NCBI RefSeq assembly: GCF_900112225.1
Contig: NZ_FOLD01000007.1
Location: forward strand, 124,001-188,000
From: Massilia yuzhufengensis
GTDB taxonomy: Bacteria > Pseudomonadota > Gammaproteobacteria > Burkholderiales > Burkholderiaceae_D
Direction of reading: 5' to 3'
DNA: 64,000 nt
Shown here: positions 53,509 through 62,144 of the stretch, in pieces
How positions within the stretch are numbered: the stretch's first letter is position 1
How the letters are laid out: each line of letters begins with the position of its first letter
Notes under the pieces: generated by a model
Databases searched by the model: none
What the model was told of the DNA's origin: nothing
The model's input: the letters and a program-made list of their open reading frames with translations, nothing else
Made by a program: the position numbers and the translations under genes

Positions 53509-54072
53509 ATGAAGTTTGCACACATCGCCCTGGCCGCCAGCCTGGTTTTCCTCCTGCCTGCAGCCCGCGGTATTTCCCTGACCGAATGGCGCGCCGAGGA
53601 GCTGCTGATGCAGGCGGCGGACGCGAAGAAGGAACTTGCCCTGACCGATAACCAGAACCTGTTGTGGGAGCGGAGCATGCGCAAGACGCGCGTCATCCTG
53701 CGGGCACGCAAGGAGCGGCGCGAGCTGATCGATGCGGCAGCCAGGAAGGCTGCGGCGGATCCCGTTGCCGAACTGCGGGCGCTGGCCGTGCCGCTGCAGG
53801 ACGATGCGGCGCTGCTGCATGACGAGGACCGCGAATTGCGGGAGGCGTGGCTGACGGTGAACGATGCGCTCGACGACCGCCAGCGCAAGCTGGTGCTGGC
53901 GCGGTTCAGGAGTACATTGGAACGGCAACCGGGGGAGCCGGGATCGGGCAAGGGCGAAGGGCGGCCGGAGCGTGGGGGCAGGCCGGAGGGTGGTGGGCGT
54001 GGACAGGGGCCGGGTGGGATGGGTGGTGCGGGAAGCGGTGGGATCAGTATTGGGTCAGGGCGTGGGTTCTAA
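53509..54072 (+). CDS. Exported helical protein with Gly-rich tail, possibly Spy/CpxP-like
   Basis: 187 residues from the ATG at 53509. A signal peptide (MKFAHIALAASLVFLLPAARG) precedes about 115 residues of charged helix (ELLMQAADAKKELALTDNQ; LWERSMRKTRVILRARKERR). It ends in a Gly/Arg/Ser-rich tail (GGRGQGPGGMGGAGSGG). Length and the Gln/Arg-rich helices recall the LTxxQ periplasmic chaperones Spy and CpxP, but no LTxxQ box is exact. It may be periplasmic. It is divergent from the metalloprotease gene, so the two may be regulated together. Confidence 0.55.
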   Translation: MKFAHIALAASLVFLLPAARGISLTEWRAEELLMQAADAKKELALTDNQNLLWERSMRKTRVILRARKERRELIDAAARKAAADPVAELRALAVPLQDDAALLHDEDRELREAWLTVNDALDDRQRKLVLARFRSTLERQPGEPGSGKGEGRPERGGRPEGGGRGQGPGGMGGAGSGGISIGSGRGF

Positions 54073-54096
54073 ACTCGCTACGACCACGGCACGAAA

Positions 54097-54206
54097 GACC
54101 GTCGCACCGGCGAAGGCCGGTGCCCAAGCTTGCTTTTATAGCCGCGCATGCAAAATTAGGCTCCGGCCTTCGCCGGAGGTCGTCGGCGCCAGTGGCGCCT
54201 ACGACG
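54097..54206. repeat. Opposed pair of family A repeats with an extra hairpin
   Basis: Copy one (54097-54132) reads ACCGTCGCACCGG then CCGGTGCCCAAG. Copy two (54157-54180) reads GCTCCGGCC then GGCCGGAGG and runs into a second palindrome (54180-54206) with the core GGCGCCAGTGGCGCC. The two copies face opposite ways. They fill most of the 178-base gap before the convergent methyltransferase. Confidence 0.7.
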
Positions 54207-54250
54207 TGCTGGGGGTGCGGGACTCACGTGCAGCTTGACGCCATGCGAAC

Positions 54251-54910
54251 TTACTTCAACCGGCAAGTCAGCGCCCAGCAACTATCCCAACGCCCGATCT
54301 TGATCTCGCGCACCGCCGTGCCGAGCCGCTTGCGCAGCGCGCTGTCGGTCGGATAGTTCTTGGGCAGTTCATGGCGATTGCCCTCCACGTCCGTGAAATT
54401 CGCCCAGGTGTTGCCCTGTGCATCGGTACGCGCAACCGTCGGGCTCACCCCTTCGACGTATTCGTCGTCGATCAGCACCAGCAAGGTGTTCGAGCCGATC
54501 CGGGCGCGCAGGCCGGCCAGGAAAGCGTCCTGGTCTTCGCGCTTCAGGTGCGACCACAGGAAGCCTGCGAACACGGCCGTGAATTTGCCGAGGTCGGTCG
54601 GCAGATTGAGCGCATCGACCACGCGGTACTGGACATTCTCCAGCCCTTCCCCGTGCCCGCGCGCGACGGCCAGCATCTCTTCGCTGATGTCGGTGGCCAG
54701 TACCGACTCGGCCGATTCGGCCAGTACGTCGGTCCAGTAGCCGGTGCCGCAGCCCAGTTCGAGCACGGTGTGCCCGCGCATCAGCTCGGCCACCTGTTCG
54801 GCCACGTCGTCCAGGTCATCCTGGCGGTCCTCGTCGCTCTCGTCGTGGAACTGGCTGTCGTAGTGTTCCGCGATGGTCGAGAAGAAGCTGGCGACTGGAT
54901 TGGTATTCAT
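54251..54910 (-). CDS. Class I SAM-dependent methyltransferase
   Basis: 219 residues from the ATG at 54910, chosen because AAGGAACCACC lies just upstream. The SAM site is VLELGCGTGYWTDVLAE, with Asp at VLATDISEEM and a DALNLP motif. An N-terminal acidic helix (HDESDEDRQDDLDDVAEQV) precedes it. The acceptor is unknown. Cytoplasmic. It starts 19 bases downstream of cysB on the same strand, so it may be cotranscribed, although the sulfur pathway does not require it. Confidence 0.85.
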   Translation of the reverse strand: MNTNPVASFFSTIAEHYDSQFHDESDEDRQDDLDDVAEQVAELMRGHTVLELGCGTGYWTDVLAESAESVLATDISEEMLAVARGHGEGLENVQYRVVDALNLPTDLGKFTAVFAGFLWSHLKREDQDAFLAGLRARIGSNTLLVLIDDEYVEGVSPTVARTDAQGNTWANFTDVEGNRHELPKNYPTDSALRKRLGTAVREIKIGRWDSCWALTCRLK

Positions 54911-54929
54911 TGGTGGTTCCTTGTTCATA

Positions 54930-55868
54930 TTACAGTTCGTAATTCTCGCCGCCGCGCATGGCCGACTCGACCATCTTGCGGGTGAGCGTCGGCGCCAGCA
55001 GTTCGATGAAAGTATAAATGTAGCTGCGCAGGTAGGCGCCCTGCTTGACCGCCACGCGCGAGATGTTCATGCCGAACAGCTGGCCGACGGGAATGGCGCG
55101 CAGGTTGCGGTCGCGTTCCGGGTCGAAGGCCATGCCGGCGATGATACCCACGCCCATGCCCAGCTCCACGTAGGTCTTGATGACGTCGGCGTCGATGGCT
55201 TCCAGCAGCACGTCCGGCTTCAGGCTGCGCAGGCCGAAGGCGTGGTCGATCTTGCTGCGGCCGGCAAAGGCCGCATCATAGGTAATGACGGGATAGCTGG
55301 CAATTTCTTCCAGCGACACCGCGCGCGAGCGGGTCAGCGGGTGGTCGTGCGGCACCACCAGCACGTGTTCCCACTGGTAGCAAGGCAAGGTGATCAGGCC
55401 GTCGATGGCGGCGATCGATTCGGTGGCGATGGCCAGGTCGGCCTGGTCGTTCTTGACCATGTCCGCGATCTGCTTCGGGTTGCCTTGCAATAAAGACAAG
55501 CGCACCTTCGGGTATTTCTGCATGAAGGCCTGCACCACCTTCGGCAGCATGTAGCGGGCTTGCGTGTGGGTGGTGGCGATGGTGAAGCTGCCGCTGTCGT
55601 GGGCCGCGTATTCCTTGCCGATGCGTTTCAGGCTTTCGATCTCCTGCATGATCAGTTCCACCGACTGCAGCACCAGCCGCCCCGGCTCGGTCAGCCCGCG
55701 GATGCGCTTGCCGTGGCGGGTGAAGATGTCCACGCCCAGCTCTTCCTCGAGCTCGATGATGGCTTTCGAGACCCCGGGCTGGGAGGTGAACAGCGACTTG
55801 GCCGCATCGGTCAGGTTGTAGTTCTGGCGGACGGCTTCGCGCACGAAGCGCAGCTGGTGGAGATTCAT
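54930..55868 (-). CDS. cysB: CysB-family LysR transcriptional regulator
   Basis: 312 residues. An N-terminal winged helix-turn-helix (MNLHQLRFVREAVRQNYNLT) and recognition helix FTSQPGVSKAIIELEEELGV match CysB/Cbl, not a generic LysR. The effector domain follows, with TTHTQARYMLPKVVQAF. It activates sulfate-reduction genes when O-acetylserine or N-acetylserine signals sulfur need. It lies divergent from cysI, its expected target, and the gap holds repeated ATAAGC words. Confidence 0.93.
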   Translation of the reverse strand: MNLHQLRFVREAVRQNYNLTDAAKSLFTSQPGVSKAIIELEEELGVDIFTRHGKRIRGLTEPGRLVLQSVELIMQEIESLKRIGKEYAAHDSGSFTIATTHTQARYMLPKVVQAFMQKYPKVRLSLLQGNPKQIADMVKNDQADLAIATESIAAIDGLITLPCYQWEHVLVVPHDHPLTRSRAVSLEEIASYPVITYDAAFAGRSKIDHAFGLRSLKPDVLLEAIDADVIKTYVELGMGVGIIAGMAFDPERDRNLRAIPVGQLFGMNISRVAVKQGAYLRSYIYTFIELLAPTLTRKMVESAMRGGENYEL

Positions 55869-55916
55869 GTAGGGGGTCGTGTTCTTGTAAATGTGGCAGC
55901 AGACGACATTTTAAGA

Positions 55917-55988
55917 TGCTTATTCAAGTTACGCATATAAGCAAATGAATTCTCCGTAGTTTGGAATATAAGCACCGGTCCGTACACT
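55917..55988 (+). promoter_or_regulatory. cysI promoter and putative CysB-binding region
   Basis: TTTGGA (55960-55965) and TACACT (55983-55988) with a 17-base spacer form a plausible sigma-70 promoter giving a leader of about 65 bases. Three ATAAGCA words overlap or precede it: inverted at 55917-55923, direct at 55937-55943 and 55968-55974. The two direct copies are 31 bases apart, three helical turns. The spacing suits a LysR-type dimer or tetramer, but CysB sites are degenerate and binding is not shown. Confidence 0.58.
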
Positions 55989-56058
55989 TGGCCCTACATT
56001 TAACGGGTGGACAATGTTTGTCGGGGTTCTGGCAGCGTTCACCGCCAAGGACGAGACC

Positions 56059-57747
56059 ATGTACCGCTACGACCACTACGACCATCTCATCGTGCGCGAA
56101 CGCATCGCGCAGTACCGCAGCCAGGTGGAACGCCGCCTGTCCGGTGAGCTGCTTGAAGAAGAATTCCTGCCACTGCGCCTCCAGAACGGCCTGTACATGC
56201 AGCGCCACGCCTACATGCTGCGCGTCGCCGTGCCCTACGGCCTGCTGTCCTCGGCACAGGTGCGCATGTTCGCCCATATTGCCCGCAAGTATGATCGCGG
56301 GTATGGCCATTTCACCACCCGCCAGAACATCCAGTACAACTGGATTGAGCTGGAGCAAACGCCAAGCATCCTGGAAGACCTGGCATCGGTCGAGATGCAC
56401 GCCATCCAGACGTCGGGCAATTGCATCCGCAACATCACCACCGACGAATTCGCCGGCGTCGCGGCGGACGAGATCATCGATCCGCGCCCCTTTGCCGAAA
56501 TCCTGCGCCAGTGGAGCACCTTCCACCCGGAATTCATGGCCCTGCCCCGCAAATTCAAGGTCGCCATCAATGGCGCCGTGGAAGACCGCGCCGCGATCGC
56601 CATCCATGACATCGGCCTGACCCTCGTGCACAACGAAGCGGGCGAAGTCGGCTTCAAGTTCATGGCCGGCGGCGGCATGGGCCGCACCCCGATCCTGGGT
56701 TCGGTCATCCGCGAATTCCTGCCGTGGCGCCACCTGCTGACCTATACCGAAGCCGTGATGCGCGTGTACAACCAGTTCGGCCGCCGCGACAACAAGTACA
56801 AGGCCCGCATCAAGATCCTGCTCAAAGCCCTGGGCGTGGAGGAATTCACCCGCCTGGTAGAAGCCGAGTGGGTCGACCTGAAGGATGGTCCGGAAACCCT
56901 GACCCAGGAAGAGTTCGACCGCGTCGCGGCCTGGTTCCAGCCGCACGGCTATGCCCAGCTGGAAGATTCCGATCCGACTGCCGCCCATCCGGATAACCGG
57001 GCCTTCGCCAACTGGCTCAACCGCAACGTGAAACCGCACAAGGTGCCGGGCTACGCCGCCGTGGTGCTGTCGCTGAAGAAAACCGGCGTGCCGCCGGGCG
57101 ACGCCACCGCCGAGCAAATGGATTTCGTGGCCGACCTGGCCGACAAGTACAGCTATGGCGAGGTGCGCGTGACCCACGAGCAGAACCTGGTGCTGGCCGA
57201 CGTCGAGCAAAGCCGCCTGTTCGAATTGTGGCAACTGGTGAAGGCCAAGGGCCTGGCGACGCCGAACATCGGCCTGCTGACCGACATGATCGCCTGCCCA
57301 GGCGGCGATTTCTGCTCGCTGGCCAATGCCAAGTCGCTCCCGATCGCCGCGGCCATTGCCGAGCGCTTCGACAACCTGGACTTCCAGCACGACATCGGCG
57401 AGATCGAACTGAACATCTCGGGCTGCATCAACGCCTGCGGCCACCACCACGTGGGCGCCATCGGCATCCTGGGCGTGGACAAGGACGGCAGCGAATGGTA
57501 CCAGGTGTCGATCGGCGGCTCGCAAGGCAACCGTTCGGCCATCGGCAAGATCATCGGGCCGTCGTTCTCGGCCCTGCAGATGCCGGAAGTGGTCGGCCGC
57601 CTGCTGGAAGTGTACGTGCGCGAACGCTTCGAGGGCGAGCGCTTCGTCGATACCGCCCAGCGCCTGGGCATCGCGCCCTTCAAGGAACACGTCTATGCCA
57701 CGCCGATCACGGCGGGCGCACTGGTTGGAGAAGACCACTATGCCTAA
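56059..57747 (+). CDS. cysI: Assimilatory sulfite reductase, hemoprotein (CysI/NirA-type)
   Basis: 562 residues from the ATG at 56059, chosen for AAGGA 8 bases upstream. It reduces sulfite to sulfide by six electrons on a siroheme coupled to a [4Fe-4S] cluster. Cluster Cys are Cys413, Cys419 (CPGGDFC), Cys456 and Cys460 (CINAC). Both halves carry the ferredoxin-nitrite/sulfite reductase domains; the N-terminus starts MYRYDHYDHLIVRERIAQY. No cysJ (flavoprotein) is adjacent, so electrons probably come from a ferredoxin or another donor. It is the first gene of the cys operon and overlaps DUF934 by 8 bases. The last step of the pathway, cobA, supplies its siroheme. Confidence 0.93.
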   Translation: MYRYDHYDHLIVRERIAQYRSQVERRLSGELLEEEFLPLRLQNGLYMQRHAYMLRVAVPYGLLSSAQVRMFAHIARKYDRGYGHFTTRQNIQYNWIELEQTPSILEDLASVEMHAIQTSGNCIRNITTDEFAGVAADEIIDPRPFAEILRQWSTFHPEFMALPRKFKVAINGAVEDRAAIAIHDIGLTLVHNEAGEVGFKFMAGGGMGRTPILGSVIREFLPWRHLLTYTEAVMRVYNQFGRRDNKYKARIKILLKALGVEEFTRLVEAEWVDLKDGPETLTQEEFDRVAAWFQPHGYAQLEDSDPTAAHPDNRAFANWLNRNVKPHKVPGYAAVVLSLKKTGVPPGDATAEQMDFVADLADKYSYGEVRVTHEQNLVLADVEQSRLFELWQLVKAKGLATPNIGLLTDMIACPGGDFCSLANAKSLPIAAAIAERFDNLDFQHDIGEIELNISGCINACGHHHVGAIGILGVDKDGSEWYQVSIGGSQGNRSAIGKIIGPSFSALQMPEVVGRLLEVYVRERFEGERFVDTAQRLGIAPFKEHVYATPITAGALVGEDHYA

Positions 57748-58303
57748 TTTCATCCTGCACAAGCAGATCATCAAGGGCCGTGAAGTGGTCGACGACGACT
57801 GGAGCGTGCTGCGCCTGGTCGAAGGCGAGACGCCGGACGCAGTCGCCGTGCCGGAAGGCAAAGTCATCGTGCCGCTCGCCGTGTGGCAAGCCCAGCGCGA
57901 CGTGCTGGCGCAGCGCGCCCAGGTCGGCCTCTGGTTCGCGCCGGACGAACAGGCTGCCGACGTCAAGGACGAGCTCGGCCGCTTCGCCGTCATCGCCATC
58001 GACTTCCCCAAGTTTTCGGACGGCCGCGGCTACTCGATCGCTTTCAATTTGCGCAAGCGCCTGGGCTACAGCGGCGAGCTCCGCGCCATCGGCGACGTGC
58101 TGCGCGACCAGCTGTGGCCGCTGTCGCGGGTCGGCTTCGACGCCTATGCCACCCGCCAGGACCGCAGCATCCACGACGCACTGAAGGGCCTGACCGTGTT
58201 CTCCGAGACTTACCAGGCTTCGGTCGACCAGCCGGAGCCGCTGTTCCGCCGGGCGCCGCGCGGCACGCCGCCCGAGCATACGGACCTCGGCGCGGGCATC
58301 TGA
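57740..58303 (+). CDS. DUF934 protein of the cys operon
   Basis: 187 residues. It starts MPNFILHKQIIKGREVVDDD, with the DUF934 centre AVIAIDFPKFSDGRGYSIAF and GELRAIGDVLRDQL. DUF934 is found almost only next to cysI/cysH in beta- and alphaproteobacteria; it is thought to serve sulfite reductase, perhaps as an electron donor or assembly factor, but this is not established. It overlaps cysI by 8 bases and precedes cysH by 10, so it is surely cotranscribed. Cytoplasmic. Confidence 0.9.
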   Translation: MPNFILHKQIIKGREVVDDDWSVLRLVEGETPDAVAVPEGKVIVPLAVWQAQRDVLAQRAQVGLWFAPDEQAADVKDELGRFAVIAIDFPKFSDGRGYSIAFNLRKRLGYSGELRAIGDVLRDQLWPLSRVGFDAYATRQDRSIHDALKGLTVFSETYQASVDQPEPLFRRAPRGTPPEHTDLGAGI

Positions 58304-58313
58304 GGCGAGCATC

Positions 58314-59030
58314 ATGAGCGACCTGCACCACCGCGTCGAAGAAACCCAAGCCATCCTGGCGCGCATCGCCCGCGACTTCTCGCCCGCCGTATTCGCGTCC
58401 AGCCTGGCGGCCGAAGACATGGTCCTTACCGACCTGATCCTGAAAGCGCAGCTGCCGATCGGGATCTTCTCGCTCGAGACCGGCCGCCTGCATGCCGAAA
58501 CCTTGGCCATGCTGGACCGTGTGCGCGAGACCTACGGTCATGAGATCGCTCTGTTCCGCCCGCAGCCGGATGCCGTGGACGCCTACGTGGCCCGGAACGG
58601 CCTGAACGCCTTCTACGACAGCGTGGAGATGCGCAAGGAATGCTGCCGCATCCGCAAGGTCGAGCCGCTGGGCCGCGCCCTGGCCGGCAAGCAGGCCTGG
58701 ATCACCGGCCAGCGCCGTGCGCAATCGACCACCCGCGCCGAACTGGCGGTGCAGGAATTCGACGCCGGGCACGAACTGCAGAAGTTCAATCCGCTGGCGG
58801 ACTGGTCGGAAGAAAACATCTGGGAATACCTGCGCGCGCACCAGGTGCCCTACAACGCCCTGCACGACCGCGGCTACCCGTCGATCGGCTGTGAGCCCTG
58901 CACCCGCGCGGTCCAGCCGGGCGAGGATGTGCGCGCCGGGCGCTGGTGGTGGGAGAACCCCGAATCGAAGGAATGCGGCCTGCACCTGGTCGACGGCAAA
59001 CTTATTCGCATCAAATCCGTGGCCGCGTAA
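58314..59030 (+). CDS. cysH: Assimilatory APS reductase (CysH, iron-sulfur type)
   Basis: 238 residues. It reduces adenosine phosphosulfate to sulfite. Four cysteines that bind a [4Fe-4S] cluster, Cys110-Cys111 (ECCRIRKVEPL) and Cys193, Cys196 (GCEPCT), show it uses APS rather than PAPS; the latter type lacks them. The substrate site is FSLETGRLHAET. A catalytic Cys near the C-terminus is in KECGLHLVDG. The absence of cysC in the operon agrees with an APS route. It lies between DUF934 and cysD. Confidence 0.94.
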   Translation: MSDLHHRVEETQAILARIARDFSPAVFASSLAAEDMVLTDLILKAQLPIGIFSLETGRLHAETLAMLDRVRETYGHEIALFRPQPDAVDAYVARNGLNAFYDSVEMRKECCRIRKVEPLGRALAGKQAWITGQRRAQSTTRAELAVQEFDAGHELQKFNPLADWSEENIWEYLRAHQVPYNALHDRGYPSIGCEPCTRAVQPGEDVRAGRWWWENPESKECGLHLVDGKLIRIKSVAA

Positions 59031-59055
59031 GCCGGTCCACCAAAGGCAAAACGAC

Positions 59056-59994
59056 ATGACGACAGTATTCGACAACCCGGGCGTCCTCACCGACGTGAAC
59101 GCGCGCCACCTCGACGCCCTCGAATCCGAGGCCATCCACATCCTGCGCGAAGTGGCGGCGGAGTGCAGCAACCCTGCCCTGCTGTTCTCGGGTGGCAAGG
59201 ACTCGGTCGTGCTGCTGCGCCTGGCCGAGAAGGCTTTCCGCCCGGGTAAATTCCCCTTCCCACTGGTGCACATCGACACCGGCCACAATTTCGATGAAGT
59301 CATCAGCTTCCGCGACGCCCGCGTGGCGGAACTGGGCGAGCGCCTGATCGTCGGCTCGGTCGAAGCGTCGATCGGGCGCGGCACGGTGCGCCTGCGTAAT
59401 CCGGCGACGGACTCGCGCAACGCGGCCCAGGCCGTGACCCTGCTGGAAACCATCGCCGAACACGGTTTTGATGCCTGCATCGGCGGCGCCCGCCGCGACG
59501 AAGAAAAAGCCCGCGCCAAGGAACGCATCTTTTCCTTCCGCGACGAGTTCGGCCAGTGGGACCCGAAGGCCCAGCGTCCGGAGCTGTGGGACCTGTATAA
59601 CACCCGGGTGCATCCGGGCGAGAACATGCGCGTGTTCCCGATCTCCAACTGGACCGAGCTGGACGTGTGGCAGTACATCGCGCGCGAAAAGCTGGCGCTG
59701 CCGCCAATCTACTTTGCGCACGAGCGCCAGGTGATCCCGCGCAACGGCCTGCTGGTGCCGCTCACCCCGCTCACCCCGGCGCGCGCGGGCGAAACGGTCG
59801 AAACCCGCACCGTGCGCTTCCGGACCGTGGGCGACATTTCCTGCACCTGCCCGGTAGCCTCCAGCGCTTCGACGGTGGAACACATCATCGCCGAAACTGC
59901 CGTCACCGACGTGACCGAACGCGGCGCGACCCGGATGGACGACCAGACCTCCGAAGCCTCGATGGAAAAACGCAAGAAGCAAGGATATTTCTGA
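59056..59994 (+). CDS. cysD: Sulfate adenylyltransferase subunit 2
   Basis: 312 residues from the ATG at 59056. An ATP sulfurylase subunit of the ATP pyrophosphatase family: PAL.FSGGKDSVVLLRLAEK carries the SGGKDS P-loop, and the C-terminus SMEKRKKQGYF is typical. With CysN it makes APS from sulfate, driven by GTP hydrolysis. Cytoplasmic. Its stop overlaps the cysN start as TGATG. Confidence 0.96.
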   Translation: MTTVFDNPGVLTDVNARHLDALESEAIHILREVAAECSNPALLFSGGKDSVVLLRLAEKAFRPGKFPFPLVHIDTGHNFDEVISFRDARVAELGERLIVGSVEASIGRGTVRLRNPATDSRNAAQAVTLLETIAEHGFDACIGGARRDEEKARAKERIFSFRDEFGQWDPKAQRPELWDLYNTRVHPGENMRVFPISNWTELDVWQYIAREKLALPPIYFAHERQVIPRNGLLVPLTPLTPARAGETVETRTVRFRTVGDISCTCPVASSASTVEHIIAETAVTDVTERGATRMDDQTSEASMEKRKKQGYF

Positions 59995-61316
59995 TGAACG
60001 CCCGCATTGACCCCACCCTTGACAACCTCCATCAAAGCGGCATGCTCCGCTTCATCACCGCCGGTTCCGTCGACGACGGCAAGAGCACCCTGATCGGCCG
60101 CCTGCTGTACGACAGCAAGGGCATCTTCGCCGACCAGCTGGCCGCCGTCTCGCGCTCCAAGCACAAGCGCACCGTGGGCGACACCATCGACCTGTCGCTG
60201 CTGACCGACGGCCTGGAAGCCGAGCGCGAACAGGGCATCACCATCGACGTCGCCTACCGCTACTTCGCCACCCCGAAGCGCAAGTTCATCATCGCCGACA
60301 CTCCCGGCCACGAGCAGTACACCCGCAATATGGTCACCGGCGCCTCGACCGCCGACGCCGTCATCATCCTGGTCGACGTCTCCAAGGTGAAGCTCGGCGA
60401 CGATGGCTCGGTGGAGCTGCTGGTGCAGACCAAGCGCCACTCGACCATCGCCAAGCTGCTGCAGATCGAGCACGTGATCGTGGCCGTCAACAAGATGGAC
60501 CTGGTGAACTACGACCAGTCCGTGTATGACCGCATCGTGGGCGCCTACAACGAGTTCGCGGCCTCGCTCGGCCTGAAGGACGTCACCGCCATCCCGCTGT
60601 CGGCCCTGAGCGGCGACAACGTGGTCACCAGTTCGGCCAACATGGCCTGGTACGACGGCCCGACCCTGATCGACCTGCTCGAAGGCCTGTCGGTCTACGA
60701 CGAGTCGCACGCCGCGCCCTTCCGCTTCCCGGTGCAGCTGGTGGCGCGCCACAACGGCCACGAAGCCAACGACTTCCGCGGCTACATGGGCCGCATCGAA
60801 TCGGGTAAGGTGGCACGGGGCGACAAGCTGGTGGTGCAGCCTTCGGGCCAGCAAGCCACGGTGAAGGACATCGTGACCTTCGACGGTTCGCTCGAATCGG
60901 CATCCGCCGGCCAGTCGGTGACCCTGCTGCTGAATGAATACCTGGACATCTCGCGCGGCGACCTGCTGGCAGGGGCCGACCAGCCGGCCACCCAGCTCAA
61001 GCAGGTGGTGGCGGACGTATGCTGGATGTCGGACGAACCGCTGGATGTGCGCCGCAAGTACTGGATCAAGCACGGTACCCGCCAGACCGGCGCCAAGGTC
61101 ACGAAGGTGGACAGCATCCTGGACGTCAACACCCAGCAGCGCCACGCCGCCGATGGCTTGAAGCTGAACGACATCGCGCGCATTGGCCTCACTGTGCAGC
61201 AGCCGCTGGCGGCCGACGCCTACGACGACAACCGCGCCACCGGCGCCTTCATCCTGATCGATGAAGTCACCCACCAGACCGTCGCAGCGGGTATGATCCG
61301 GCTGAAACAAGCTTAG
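59994..61316 (+). CDS. cysN: Sulfate adenylyltransferase subunit 1 (GTPase)
   Basis: 440 residues from the ATG at 59994. An EF-Tu-like GTPase: P-loop GSVDDGKSTL near the N-terminus, DTPGHEQYTRN (G3) and NKMDLV (G4). GTP hydrolysis drives APS formation with CysD. There is no C-terminal APS kinase (CysC) fusion, in line with an APS-type CysH. It overlaps cysD by one base and precedes cobA by 10. Confidence 0.95.
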   Translation: MNARIDPTLDNLHQSGMLRFITAGSVDDGKSTLIGRLLYDSKGIFADQLAAVSRSKHKRTVGDTIDLSLLTDGLEAEREQGITIDVAYRYFATPKRKFIIADTPGHEQYTRNMVTGASTADAVIILVDVSKVKLGDDGSVELLVQTKRHSTIAKLLQIEHVIVAVNKMDLVNYDQSVYDRIVGAYNEFAASLGLKDVTAIPLSALSGDNVVTSSANMAWYDGPTLIDLLEGLSVYDESHAAPFRFPVQLVARHNGHEANDFRGYMGRIESGKVARGDKLVVQPSGQQATVKDIVTFDGSLESASAGQSVTLLLNEYLDISRGDLLAGADQPATQLKQVVADVCWMSDEPLDVRRKYWIKHGTRQTGAKVTKVDSILDVNTQQRHAADGLKLNDIARIGLTVQQPLAADAYDDNRATGAFILIDEVTHQTVAAGMIRLKQA

Positions 61317-61326
61317 AAAGGATCGT

Positions 61327-62040
61327 ATGCCGGAACTGGGGAAAGTCTATCTGGTAGGAGCCGGCCCCGGTGCCGCAGACCTGATCACCGTACGCGGCGC
61401 GCGCCTGCTGGCGCAGGCCGACGTCGTGCTCTACGACGCCCTGGTCACCCCCGACATGCTCGACCTGTGCCCCCAGGCCAAACTCATCTCCGTCGGCAAG
61501 CGCTCGGGCCAGCGCTCGATGGCGCAAACCATCATCAACGAGCAGCTGCTGGAATGCGCCACGAAGTTCAAGCTGATCGTGCGCCTGAAAGGCGGCGACC
61601 CGATGCTGTTCGGCCGCGCCGACGAAGAACTGCGCGCGCTCGAAGGCGCGGGCGTGGAAGTCGAAATCGTCCCCGGGATCACCACGGCGGTCGCTGCGGC
61701 GGCGGCGAGCAAGCAGCCGCTGACCAAGCGCGGCGTGGCGCGCAGCGTGGCCTTCTTTACCTCGAGTACGGCGCCGGACCATCCGGAGCATCCTGCGCTG
61801 CCGAAAACCGATACGCTGGTGCAGTACATGGGCGGGCGCGAAGCTGCGGCCACCGCGCAGCGCCTGCTGGCCGAGGGACGGCGCCCGGAATTGCCGGTGG
61901 TGGTGGTGGAAAACTGCAGCCGGGCCGACGAGCGCATCTTGCGCCTGACCTTATCCGACCTGGCGCACGGCCTGGAGCCGGGACACGGCCCGGTGCTGGT
62001 CATGCTGGGCGAGGCGCTCGCCAAACGCGAACACCAGTAG
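61327..62040 (+). CDS. cobA: Uroporphyrinogen-III C-methyltransferase
   Basis: 237 residues. It doubly methylates uroporphyrinogen III to precorrin-2, the first step toward siroheme, the prosthetic group of CysI. The opening YLVGAGPGAADLITVRGARL is the family signature, and a second motif, LKGGDPMLFGRADEEL, lies at about 85-100. It lacks the dehydrogenase/ferrochelatase domain of CysG, which must be elsewhere. The TAG stop is inside the left end of a family B repeat. It is the last gene of the cys operon. Confidence 0.94.
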   Translation: MPELGKVYLVGAGPGAADLITVRGARLLAQADVVLYDALVTPDMLDLCPQAKLISVGKRSGQRSMAQTIINEQLLECATKFKLIVRLKGGDPMLFGRADEELRALEGAGVEVEIVPGITTAVAAAAASKQPLTKRGVARSVAFFTSSTAPDHPEHPALPKTDTLVQYMGGREAAATAQRLLAEGRRPELPVVVVENCSRADERILRLTLSDLAHGLEPGHGPVLVMLGEALAKREHQ

Positions 62041-62144
62041 GGTGGGCGGCTTCGCCGCCCGCGCATTCAAACAGTGGGTGCATCACACGTTCATGTTCCG
62101 CATACGGTAGCTGAAGGCGCGGCCGGCATAGCCGGCCACCCTAC
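62037..62144. repeat. Family B inverted-repeat element, copy 2
   Basis: A 108-bp element that begins GTAGGGTGGGCGGCTTCGCC and ends GCATAGCCGGCCACCCTAC, so GTAGGGTG and CACCCTAC are exact terminal inverted repeats. The left end supplies the cobA TAG stop (62038-62040). The right end supplies the complementary TAG of the DUF4214 gene (62141-62143). The layout of ends and internal hairpins matches the copy at 8345. Confidence 0.8.
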
